Positions 30,368 through 39,255 of a stretch of 64,000 nucleotides of DNA are shown piece after piece. The position numbers and the translations under genes are program-made. Source of the stretch: Hyphomicrobiales bacterium (lineage in GTDB: Bacteria; Pseudomonadota; Alphaproteobacteria; Rhizobiales; Rhizobiaceae); the NCBI GenBank assembly GCA_002401155.1, contig NVSG01000001.1, forward strand, positions 62,001 to 126,000, written 5' to 3'. The notes beneath the pieces are model-generated. The model ran no database searches. It saw nothing but the letters and a program-made list of their open reading frames with translations, and had not been told where the DNA came from. The first letter of the stretch is position 1. Every line of letters begins with the position of its first letter.

Positions 30368-31531
30368 TGCCCGTAAACAATAGAATTGCCTCATTCCACG
30401 ATGACATGGTGAAATGAGGCAGCACCTGCATGAGCATCCCGAATTGTCTTACCAGGAATTTGAGACCGCAAATTTTGTTGCTGAGAAGCTCTCGTTCTTT
30501 TGGAATCGAGGTCACGCAAGACATAGGAGGAACCCATATTGTCGGTGTTCTTGAAGGCAACAATGGAAAAGATCGTTCCATTGACTTGCGCGCTGATATG
30601 GATGCGCTTGCGATCACTGAAATGAATGACTTTGATCACAAACCAACGAACACCGGTGCCATGCATGCATGTGGCCATGATGGCCATACCACCATGTTGC
30701 TAGGTGCGGCTCGGTATCTGGTAGAAACGCACATTTTCTCCGGCCGCATCATCTTTATATTTCAACCGGCAGAAAAATGGGCGGTGAAGACGGCGGCGCA
30801 GCGCGCATGATCCGCGAAGGACTCTTCGAGCGTTTCCATTGCGATGAAATCTATGGGGTTCACAATTGGCCTGGAATGGATGTTGGTACATTTGCTGTTA
30901 AAGACGGCCCGATGATGGCATCGGAAGACGGTTTTGATATTGCTGTTCGATCAAAAGGGATGCATGCAGCGCAACCTCACAAAGGCTGCGATGTGATTTA
31001 ACTGCGTCACACATTATCATTGCCTTACAGCAACTTGTAGCACGCAACACCGATCCGCTTGATGCCTTGGTTGTAAGTGCTACGCAAATTCATGGCGGCG
31101 ACGCCTATAATATGCTTCCCAATGAGGTGACTATTCGCGGCACTGTACAAGCGTTCAACCCTGAGGCTCGTGCCAATGCCGAGCCAAGTTTATGCAGGAT
31201 TGTTGAGGGCATTTGTGCCTCTACAGGTGCGGAATGCGAAATCAGCTACACCCGCCAATACCCAACGCTTGTGAATGAGAAAACATCAACGCAGATTGCT
31301 GAACAAGTGGGCAAAACAGTGTTCAAGGAGGTGAATACATCGCCGCAGCAAACAATGATTATTGAAGGTTCTGCCTTCATGCTGGAGAGTCAACCCGGTT
31401 GTTATGCCTGGATTGGCAACGGTTCGGATGACGGTGGACGCATTCTCCATAATGCTTGGTTTGATTTCAACGATGAGGTTTTACCTTTTGACGCATCATA
31501 TTTTGCAGGATTGGTTGAGTGTTCGATCTGA
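30367..31531 (+). pseudogene. M20-family amidohydrolase (hippurate hydrolase-like), degraded
   Basis: Pieces in changing frames: HLHEHPELSYQEFETANFVAEKLSF / GIEVTQDIGGTHIVGVL...MHACGHDGHTTMLLGAARYL / GGEDGGAARMIREGLFE...VHNWPGMDVG / VVSATQIHGGDAYNMLPNEVTIRGTVQAF; at least four lesions. Confidence 0.88.
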
Positions 31532-31717
31532 TTGAGATCAAGCAATCTCCAAATGAAGAAATAACGGTATTTTCTTCCGTATTACTTAGAACTCAAGCGA
31601 ACCTTGGCGATTTGTAAATACTGTTCTATTTGCAACCCGCAATCATATCAGCAGAATAACCAGTGCATATGATGTACATTGGATATTCCAAATTGACCGC
31701 TTTAATTTTGTTGTATG

Positions 31718-32551
31718 TCAGGCGGATTTATCAGAAACCCATCCGAAGAGTTCCGAGGCCATAACGAGATTGCGGTCTATGAAATTTTCCATGTGCACTA
31801 CCGTTGAGTTTTCATCTGCAAGAATAACCGCGATTTGGCCCGGACCTTCGCGGCGAGCAACAAGTGCCGGGATTGGTCCCGAAGAGGTCTCAAGAGTTGG
31901 CTCAATACTATAATGGCACCCGGCAAAGGTGCAGAACGGGATGCTTTTATATGTACCCGAGGTGGTCATATGGACGTGGCCTGATATCACTTGGCGAATA
32001 TCCGGGTGGGATGAAACAATTTCAGCAAAGGCAAGATTATCTTGAAGAATTATAAAATCGGTCTGGACATGAAACTTCGTGATGTTGTGATGAAGGATAA
32101 TGATCACCGGGATATCTTTTGCTTCATCAAGTTTTGATTGTAGCCATTCAAGCTGGCTCGGTTCCAGATGTCCGGCACCACCAGCTTCCGAATCAGAGCT
32201 ATCAAGCACAATTATACGATGCCCGTTTGCGTCAATAACGTGGTTCACATTGCCCGTATCATCGGCTTGTTCAGCACCAAAGACTTCCAGAAAAGTCGGG
32301 CGGTGATCATGATTACCCAAAGTCAGAAATGATTTGATTTTCAACTTTTCCAAAGTGCTTTTGAAACGCTCATAAGCAGCCCGTTCCCCATGATCGGCAA
32401 GGTCTCCGGCAATCACCACGAAATCTGCATCACCATGATTGGAATTTACAAATTCAATAGCCTGTTCAAACCGATCATTGGTATCCAGTGAATGGGATAA
32501 TTTACCTTCGGCAACAATATGCAAATCGGCCATTACAATAAATTTTAACAT
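31718..32551 (-). CDS. Metallophosphoesterase (GpdQ / class III cyclic nucleotide phosphodiesterase-like)
   Basis: MADLHIVAEG, VVIAGDLADHG, LTLGNHDHRP, VISGHVHMTTSG. Confidence 0.9.
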   Translation of the reverse strand: MLKFIVMADLHIVAEGKLSHSLDTNDRFEQAIEFVNSNHGDADFVVIAGDLADHGERAAYERFKSTLEKLKIKSFLTLGNHDHRPTFLEVFGAEQADDTGNVNHVIDANGHRIIVLDSSDSEAGGAGHLEPSQLEWLQSKLDEAKDIPVIIILHHNITKFHVQTDFIILQDNLAFAEIVSSHPDIRQVISGHVHMTTSGTYKSIPFCTFAGCHYSIEPTLETSSGPIPALVARREGPGQIAVILADENSTVVHMENFIDRNLVMASELFGWVSDKSA

Positions 32552-32572
32552 CAGTATTTCTTTCGGATGAGA

Positions 32573-33244
32573 TTATGAATGCGCCATTTCCATCAGCCCC
32601 AAATGCCGGGCACCGGAGATGAGATCAGTGGCAATGTGATGTTTCAGGGCAACAACTTCCGGGCTGGGCGATATCAGATCTGGCACTTGAACAGTGCGCG
32701 TGCCTGCAGCCACGGCCGCACGCGTGCCCGTATCAGAATCTTCAAATGCTGCGCAAAGATGAGGCTCTATGTTCAATGCCGCTGCTGCTTTTAAATAAAT
32801 ATCCGGGGCCGGTTTTCCGTTTTCAACCTGATCCCCGCCAATTACGATTGGGAATAAATCTATCAGGCCTGTCAACGTTAGATGGTGCTGTGCTTTTTCT
32901 GTCTTGGTGGCAGTCGCAATGGCATAGGGCATCTTCAGGGATTGCAGACGATCTAAAAGATCGTGCACACCCGGCTTGATCGGTATTGGCTGCATAAACA
33001 GCACCTCAGTTCTTTGGCGCCATTCTTTATTGAAAGCGTCAAAGTCCACATGTTCCTCTAGCCCGGCGGCAAGTTTTATTTCTGTTTTCTCCCGATCCAG
33101 ACCGATCAGGCTGAAGAAAAGTTCATCATTCAAATCAAGGTCAAATGCAGCCCGTGTTTGGCGCAGACCCTCCAGATAAACCCGTTCGGTATCAAGTAGC
33201 AGGCCATCCATATCAAAGATTACTGCGTGTATTTTAGAACTCAT
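32573..33244 (-). CDS. HAD family hydrolase (beta-phosphoglucomutase-like)
   Basis: VIFDMDGLLLDTE, AIATATKTEKAQ, KPAPDIYLKAAAALN, AFEDSDTGTRAAVAAG. Confidence 0.9.
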   Translation of the reverse strand: MSSKIHAVIFDMDGLLLDTERVYLEGLRQTRAAFDLDLNDELFFSLIGLDREKTEIKLAAGLEEHVDFDAFNKEWRQRTEVLFMQPIPIKPGVHDLLDRLQSLKMPYAIATATKTEKAQHHLTLTGLIDLFPIVIGGDQVENGKPAPDIYLKAAAALNIEPHLCAAFEDSDTGTRAAVAAGTRTVQVPDLISPSPEVVALKHHIATDLISGARHLGLMEMAHS

Positions 33245-34134
33245 CCTTTAACTCCGGTCATGGTAATGCCGCGAATAAACAGACGGCGGGCGAATAAAAA
33301 AGCAATGACCATGGGCATCGTCACCACCGTGGCCGAGGCAAATATCCGACCGTGATCAGTGCCAAAATCTGACTGGTATTGCATAATGGAAAGGGTGGCC
33401 GTCATTTTGTCCTGCGACTGCACAACGATCAGCGGCCAATAAAGATCATTCCAGTGAGCGACGAATGAAAACACCGAAAACGCAGCGATTGCCGGCACGG
33501 CGCTCGGTAATATGAGCCGTAGGATAATTTCGATTTCGCTGAAACCATCCACCCGTGCCGCCTGAATGATGCTATCTGGGAAGCCTTTGAAAAACTGCCG
33601 GAATAAAAAGATAGCAAAGACCGAGATGAAGAACGGAAACATCATCGAGATATAAGTATCGAGCAGACCGACCTTAACCAGCCCCACATAGATCGGAATT
33701 GAGGTGACGTTAATGGGAATAGTAAGGCACGCAATCACCGTTCCAAACAAAATGGTGCTACCTCGAAACTTTAGTTTCGCCAGCGCATAAGCTGCGGGAA
33801 TAGCGGTCAGCAATTGCACCGCCAAAATGCCCGTGCAAACGATCATGCTGTTCAAGATAAACATCAGATATGGCTGCTCAAACATGACATTATAATAATT
33901 CTCAAAACCTTTGAAGGTTTTGGGAATGATCGTAAAATCGCTGTCATAGACCTCATCGGTCGGTTTCACGCTGGAGGAAATCATCCAGATAAAAGGAAAA
34001 ACCATCACCCATGCACCCAGAAACAAGATGCAGGTCGTGATGGCACCGCCTACCGACTTTGGTTTCAACCGGGATAACCATCGGGGAATTGTGGGGCTGG
34101 AGCTTATTGCGATGTCACTCATTGGGTGGCTCAA
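33241..34134 (-). CDS. Carbohydrate/glycerophosphodiester-type ABC permease (MalG/UgpE-like)
   Basis: Binding-protein-dependent permease with EAA-like loop (IIQAARVDGFSEIEIILRLILPSAVPAIAAF). Confidence 0.9.
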   Translation of the reverse strand: MSHPMSDIAISSSPTIPRWLSRLKPKSVGGAITTCILFLGAWVMVFPFIWMISSSVKPTDEVYDSDFTIIPKTFKGFENYYNVMFEQPYLMFILNSMIVCTGILAVQLLTAIPAAYALAKLKFRGSTILFGTVIACLTIPINVTSIPIYVGLVKVGLLDTYISMMFPFFISVFAIFLFRQFFKGFPDSIIQAARVDGFSEIEIILRLILPSAVPAIAAFSVFSFVAHWNDLYWPLIVVQSQDKMTATLSIMQYQSDFGTDHGRIFASATVVTMPMVIAFLFARRLFIRGITMTGVKG

Positions 34135-35024
34135 TATTGTACGTTACGGTCGGCAAAAAACGCTTGAACAAGCGCGAAAGTGAAGATGATGCAGAGGAAG
34201 AAAAGAGACAGGGCGGAGGAATATCCCATGTTGAAATATTCAAACCCTTCCAGAAACGCCAGATAGAGGAACACCTCGCTGGCATGGTCCGGTCCGCCTT
34301 GGGTAACAATGGCGACCGTGTCGAAAAGTTTAAAAGCGGTGATGGATGTGGTCACCGCAACAAACATGGTCGTTGGCCCGAGCATTGGCCATGTTACGCG
34401 GAAAAATTTATCAATTGGGTGACTGGCTCCGTCAATGGCGGCGGCCTCATACAGGTTTTGTGGAATGGAAGTCAGCCCAGCAAGAAACAGCACCATGTTA
34501 AATCCGATAATGCTCCATAGAGAAATGATGGCCAGCGAAAACAGGACTAAATCTTCACTGCCAAGAAAGTTGATTTTTTCCAGACCTATTGAAACGATCA
34601 CATGGTTGATCACCCCCTGCCCGCTATCCATCAGTGCAGCCCAAACAATCGCCATAGCGGCAAGCGTGGAGGTGACTGGCAGGAAAAAAAGCACTTCCAG
34701 CACGGAGCGGAATTGTTTTTGTTCCTGAATGGCGATTGCGAGAACCAGACTGACAATGAATGCTGCAGGCAAAAATATCGCCGCATAAATCAGTGTGTTG
34801 ACCAGAGCATTTCCAAACGCCTCGTCGGAAAACATTTTCTCGTAATTTTCCATACCAACGAATTCGTAATAATCGCTGACCAGCGAGTAATCCGTGAGGC
34901 TCACGAAAAAAACAATAATGATCGGCAGAATATAGATGACCAAAATAAGAACCGCTGCAGGCATAACGAGCATATAAGCCAAGCGCGTCTGCTTGCTCTG
35001 CATCAGGGAAGCCATGGCAGACAT
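34131..35024 (-). CDS. ABC permease (MalF/UgpA-like)
   Basis: YEAAAIDGASHPIDKFFRVTWPMLGPT EAA loop; overlaps next permease by ATGA. Confidence 0.9.
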   Translation of the reverse strand: MSAMASLMQSKQTRLAYMLVMPAAVLILVIYILPIIIVFFVSLTDYSLVSDYYEFVGMENYEKMFSDEAFGNALVNTLIYAAIFLPAAFIVSLVLAIAIQEQKQFRSVLEVLFFLPVTSTLAAMAIVWAALMDSGQGVINHVIVSIGLEKINFLGSEDLVLFSLAIISLWSIIGFNMVLFLAGLTSIPQNLYEAAAIDGASHPIDKFFRVTWPMLGPTTMFVAVTTSITAFKLFDTVAIVTQGGPDHASEVFLYLAFLEGFEYFNMGYSSALSLFFLCIIFTFALVQAFFADRNVQY

Positions 35025-36241
35025 TAAGCAGCTCCCACCAGTTCAACCGGATTGTTGTGGGTTGGTATTTTTAATTTGCTCGAAATTCGCTTGCCGGAAG
35101 GGTCGAAGAACAAGAGTGAAGAAGGATCAATCTGAACATCAAGTTGCGAGGTTGAAGCAAACAATTCTCTTTCGCCATAATTTTGGCTTTTCTGGGCACG
35201 AATGCGAATGCTGCGGTTGGGTTCAACTGCAAGGGCTCCATGGATCAGCACCTCCGGCCCAAGGTCTTCCACCAACCGTTTATTGAATGACATTTGAATT
35301 GTGCGTTCCGATTGGTTGGCAAATGCCAGTCCCGGCACACCGTTGATGGTAATTGCTTCCGGTCGAATACCGATCTGTACGGCTCCATTGAAGGGGGCAT
35401 CAAGCGCTATGGGTAAAGCAACATTTCCAATTGAAACCTGATCGGATGTAACGGCTCCCTTGATCATATTTATTTCGGGGCTGCCGATAAATTTTGCCAC
35501 GTCGATATTGGCAGGATTGGCGTAGAGATCATTGGGCGCACCCACCTGCAAAAACGCTCCGTCCTGCATCAGTGCAACCCGATCAGACATGGTCATTGCT
35601 TCGGTCTGGTCGTGGGTCACATAGATGAATGTCAGACCGGAGCTTGCGTGCAGTTCCGTAATTTCAGAGCGCACCTCAACCCGCAATTTCGCATCAAGAT
35701 TGGACAAGGGCTCATCCATTAAAAATACCTTGGGATTGCGAACGAGTGCACGACCAAGCGCCACCCTTTGGCGTTGACCGCCGGAAAGCTGGGCGGGCTT
35801 GCGTTGCAACAAATGTTCAATGCGCAATTGTTTGGCCACCTTTTCGACATCGGCATCAATGCCCGGTTTTTCTCTGCGGTGCGCGGGTGTAAAATGGCGT
35901 ATGCCCGGCAAGCGTGCGTGCATGGGAAGCCTCGCCATGATGAGGGGCATCGACATATTTTCGCCAACGCTCATATGGGGATAAAGCGCATAATCCTGAA
36001 ATACCATCGCGATATTTCGATCCTTCGGCTCTCTCCCGTTCATCGGCGCGCCATCGATCAGAATGTCACCGGCATCCTGCGCTTCAAGTCCGGCAATAAT
36101 GCGCAATAAAGTTGACTTGCCACAGCCCGATTGGCCGACCAGCGAAATGAATTCACCATCTTCCACATCAAGCGATATATTCTTCAATACCTCGGTAGAA
36201 CCAAATGATTTCTTGATGTTTTTAAGACTGAGTTTAGCCAT
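35024..36241 (-). CDS. ABC transporter ATP-binding protein (MalK/UgpC-like)
   Basis: GQSGCGKSTLLRIIAGLE, LSGGQRQRVALGRALV, FLMDEPLSNLDAKLR, TOBE C-terminus; start MAKLSLKNIKKSFG preferred. Confidence 0.93.
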   Translation of the reverse strand: MAKLSLKNIKKSFGSTEVLKNISLDVEDGEFISLVGQSGCGKSTLLRIIAGLEAQDAGDILIDGAPMNGREPKDRNIAMVFQDYALYPHMSVGENMSMPLIMARLPMHARLPGIRHFTPAHRREKPGIDADVEKVAKQLRIEHLLQRKPAQLSGGQRQRVALGRALVRNPKVFLMDEPLSNLDAKLRVEVRSEITELHASSGLTFIYVTHDQTEAMTMSDRVALMQDGAFLQVGAPNDLYANPANIDVAKFIGSPEINMIKGAVTSDQVSIGNVALPIALDAPFNGAVQIGIRPEAITINGVPGLAFANQSERTIQMSFNKRLVEDLGPEVLIHGALAVEPNRSIRIRAQKSQNYGERELFASTSQLDVQIDPSSLLFFDPSGKRISSKLKIPTHNNPVELVGAA

Positions 36242-36319
36242 TTTGCACCCCAAATTTCCTGTTAGAAACACAATGAGCGGCACCCCCGAAGGCATGCCGC
36301 TCAACTCTGCTACTAAACG

Positions 36320-37594
36320 CTATCGCTTCATTAGTTTTTCGGCGATTTTTACCAGATCTGCTGCGCCTTCTTCTGGTGTTTTCTTTCCCAGCATTACTGC
36401 GCGGATGGTTGATTTTTGATCACGCCAGATTTTTTCCGATTGTGTACCCGGATAGCCAGCCCATGCACCAGCACGTTGATACTGTTTGGACGGGGTAGCG
36501 TAATATGGGTTTTTTGCGTAAAAATTTCCCAAATATTCCGGTGCCAGCGAGCCTTTATTGGTAGGCAGGTAACCAGTGATTTTTGCGGTGATTTCCTGAC
36601 CTTTGGGTCCGGTTACAAATTTGAGGTATTCCCATGCGGCGGCAATTTTGGCCGGGTCTTTTGCTGTGATGATTGCAGCGTTTCCGCCTGTTGGCAGACG
36701 GCCCATTTTGTCATTCCAGACCGGGAAAATTGCGGAACGCAAATCAAAGGCTTCGCCAACACGTTCTTCAGCATTGCGCGCACCAGCTGGTGACAATGCC
36801 CACATACCCATGCGACCTTCAGTGAAAGCAGCGAACTGGGTTTTGCGGCTCTGATTAACAACGGCACCACCTTCGGTTACCAAACGGCGAGCCATTTTCA
36901 TGGCATTCACATGGTAATTATTTTCGTTGAAGGCGATGGACTGGCCATCATCGGACATCATCCGCCCGCCTTGTTGAAGGATCAAGGTCTGAAAGCCCCA
37001 ATCGTCTCCGCCCAGTAAATACTGGAACATTGGCATAATATCATCGCCAAGAGCGTTGATCTTTTTAGCGGCAGCGAATAACTCATCATAGCTGGTTGGA
37101 AATTTATCAGGGTCGAGACCTGCTTTTCTAAAGAGATCGGCGTTGTAATAATACTGGATCACAGATGCGTTGAACGGCATGCCATATTGCACGCCATCGA
37201 CGCGGCCCAGATCAAGCATTTGGCTGGTAAAGTTTTTGTCTTTCCAGTCTGCGCTTTCTTTAGCCATCAACTCATCAAGATTGACAACCTGCCCGCGTTT
37301 AACAAGTGCGCGAGCCAATGAAGGCAACTGATTGTAAGCTTCAAATGCGCAATCAGGCAAAGTGTTGGTTGCAGAACCACGGAACAGTTTCAAATGCGTA
37401 TCTGAATAGTTCTTCGCAGGTGCTGCATATATAACTTCGATCTCGTCCTGCATTGCATTGAACTCTTTTGCGAGGGGTTCGTGCTGGCGAGTGAGATGCC
37501 CTGCATTTGTCAGGCAGGTAATTGTAACTTTTGCTTCAGCAACACCGGCAAAGGCGACGGTCATTGCAAGGGTGGTAAGTATCTTCTTGAGCAT
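36320..37594 (-). CDS. Family 1 extracellular solute-binding protein (Ugp/Mal type)
   Basis: Signal peptide MLKKILTTLAMTVAFAGVAEA; QYYYNADLFRKAGLDPDKFPTSYDELFAAAKKI. Confidence 0.9.
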   Translation of the reverse strand: MLKKILTTLAMTVAFAGVAEAKVTITCLTNAGHLTRQHEPLAKEFNAMQDEIEVIYAAPAKNYSDTHLKLFRGSATNTLPDCAFEAYNQLPSLARALVKRGQVVNLDELMAKESADWKDKNFTSQMLDLGRVDGVQYGMPFNASVIQYYYNADLFRKAGLDPDKFPTSYDELFAAAKKINALGDDIMPMFQYLLGGDDWGFQTLILQQGGRMMSDDGQSIAFNENNYHVNAMKMARRLVTEGGAVVNQSRKTQFAAFTEGRMGMWALSPAGARNAEERVGEAFDLRSAIFPVWNDKMGRLPTGGNAAIITAKDPAKIAAAWEYLKFVTGPKGQEITAKITGYLPTNKGSLAPEYLGNFYAKNPYYATPSKQYQRAGAWAGYPGTQSEKIWRDQKSTIRAVMLGKKTPEEGAADLVKIAEKLMKR

Positions 37595-37708
37595 GGGGTA
37601 ACTTCCATTTCAGCAGTTGGACAATTGGATTTTTCCGGCTCGTAAAATCATTGAATAAATTTAGGAATAAATTTCACGGGCCTACGCAGGCACTACCAAC
37701 CTGAATGC

Positions 37709-37726
37709 GTGACACAGAGATGACAC
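37709..37726 (-). promoter_or_regulatory. Candidate PHO box (PhoB site)
   Basis: Minus strand GTGTCAT-CTCT-GTGTCAC: two 7-mers (consensus CTGTCAT/C) spaced by 4 nt, about 115 nt upstream of the solute-binding protein gene. Confidence 0.6.
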
Positions 37727-37805
37727 TTGCATCCCGCCCGATGATTAACTTGAAAATTTCGCGCCAAGTGACAAATTTGGCGAAGTCGGCTTGGTCAATG
37801 AGGCT

Positions 37806-38513
37806 TTATATTTTCAACTGTATATAATCGCCACGTCCAATGATCTCGGTCACTTCCACCACGTTATCGTCCGCATCAACATTGCGTCCACGCAATTGCA
37901 GAATGGGTTGTGAGGGAGCGATGTTAAGCTGCTCAGCCTCAAAGGAGGTCGGTAGCCTGCTCTCCACACGTGTCTCTGCGCGTCGATAATCTATTACCCC
38001 AAAATTACTCAACGCTTGCGGGGCCGACTTGGATTTAAGCAAATGCGTCAATATATTCGGGAATTTTTGCGGGCTAAAATAATGTCGGCCAATAAGAGTG
38101 GGGCTTCCATCCACATGATGGATCATCTCCCCAACATCGATCAGATCAAGATGTGAAGCACCCAGCATTTGCGTAATTTCAGTTGGTGCGCGTTGTGCAG
38201 GTCGAAGAGACAGAATTTCAATCTGAACATGCCTGCCGACTTGTCGCAGGTCTGTACCAAATTTCGTTCTTTCGTTTATTTCATAAATTAATGGCTGGCT
38301 GCGCACATAAGCACCACGTCCCTGCCAGCTATCAATTAGTTTTTCTTCCCGCAATCGATCAAATGCACGACGAACAGCATAACGCGGCACACCATATTGC
38401 TCAGATAATTGAGATTGGGAGGGGAGCTGCCGACCTGATCCCAGCTGTTTTTGTTGAATGCGTCCGCGTATGTCGCGGTAGATGGTCATCCAATGGGGAC
38501 TGATCTGTTCCAT
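37806..38513 (-). CDS. GntR family (HutC/UTRA type) regulator
   Basis: N-terminal wHTH LGSGRQLPSQSQLSEQYGVPRYAVRRAFDRLREEKLIDSWQGRGAYV; UTRA-like C-terminus. Confidence 0.9.
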   Translation of the reverse strand: MEQISPHWMTIYRDIRGRIQQKQLGSGRQLPSQSQLSEQYGVPRYAVRRAFDRLREEKLIDSWQGRGAYVRSQPLIYEINERTKFGTDLRQVGRHVQIEILSLRPAQRAPTEITQMLGASHLDLIDVGEMIHHVDGSPTLIGRHYFSPQKFPNILTHLLKSKSAPQALSNFGVIDYRRAETRVESRLPTSFEAEQLNIAPSQPILQLRGRNVDADDNVVEVTEIIGRGDYIQLKI

Positions 38514-38529
38514 TTTTTTGTCCGATCAT

Positions 38530-39078
38530 TTATGAGAGACTTTCAGCCACATAATTCATAAAATGCGCGATGTTCGGGGTAGTGAGGTCCGGGTCTTTGG
38601 CTAAATCATCCCACACCCGCAGACGAACCGCTTCCTTATAATAGGTGTTGGCCTCAAACGTCTCGACTTCATCATCAGACATTGGCCCACCCTGCAGTTT
38701 AAGCGAGTGAACAGAGGCCTGAGATAATTTATCGAAATAGCGATCATTGGTTGCGCACAAATATCGCTTTGCATCCACATGCAATTTCACGGGCTGGCAC
38801 ACTTCTTCGCCAAACCATTTAATCAGAAATGCCTCTCCAAGATCTTCGTGGCACATATCTTCATTCCCTGCATGCGCCAACTCAAAATCATCTTCCAGAA
38901 GATGTCCGACATCATGTAGCAAACACGCGGTAATAAGCTTGGGCTTTGCACCGGCATTTTCTGCCAATGCGGCACATTGAAGGGCATGCTCGGTCTGGGT
39001 TACAGCCTCTCCGCCATAAAGGCCGTGCCCTTTATTCGTCAGCATGTGTGAAATTCGCTCAATGATTATTTCAGTCAT
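38530..39078 (-). CDS. PhnZ-like HD-domain protein (phosphonate catabolism-associated HD oxygenase family)
   Basis: EHALQCAALAENAGAKPKLITACLLHDVGHLLED ... HEDLGEAFLIKWFG ... KLHVDAKRYLCA ... LSQASVHSLKLQGGPMSDDEVETFE ... AVRLRVWDDLAKDPD. Confidence 0.85.
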   Translation of the reverse strand: MTEIIIERISHMLTNKGHGLYGGEAVTQTEHALQCAALAENAGAKPKLITACLLHDVGHLLEDDFELAHAGNEDMCHEDLGEAFLIKWFGEEVCQPVKLHVDAKRYLCATNDRYFDKLSQASVHSLKLQGGPMSDDEVETFEANTYYKEAVRLRVWDDLAKDPDLTTPNIAHFMNYVAESLS

Positions 39079-39255
39079 TGCCTGCTCCAGATTGGCTATC
39101 TATCCAAGACCTAACGATAGCGATTGCATATGACCTCAATGTAACAAAGATACTTGTACTTCCCCAACCAACAATCAAAGCTGCAAATTGTCACAAAAAT
39201 GATATCTGGCAAAGCTAGGCAAGTGTATCAAATTTTCACAACAGGAATCTGCGGT

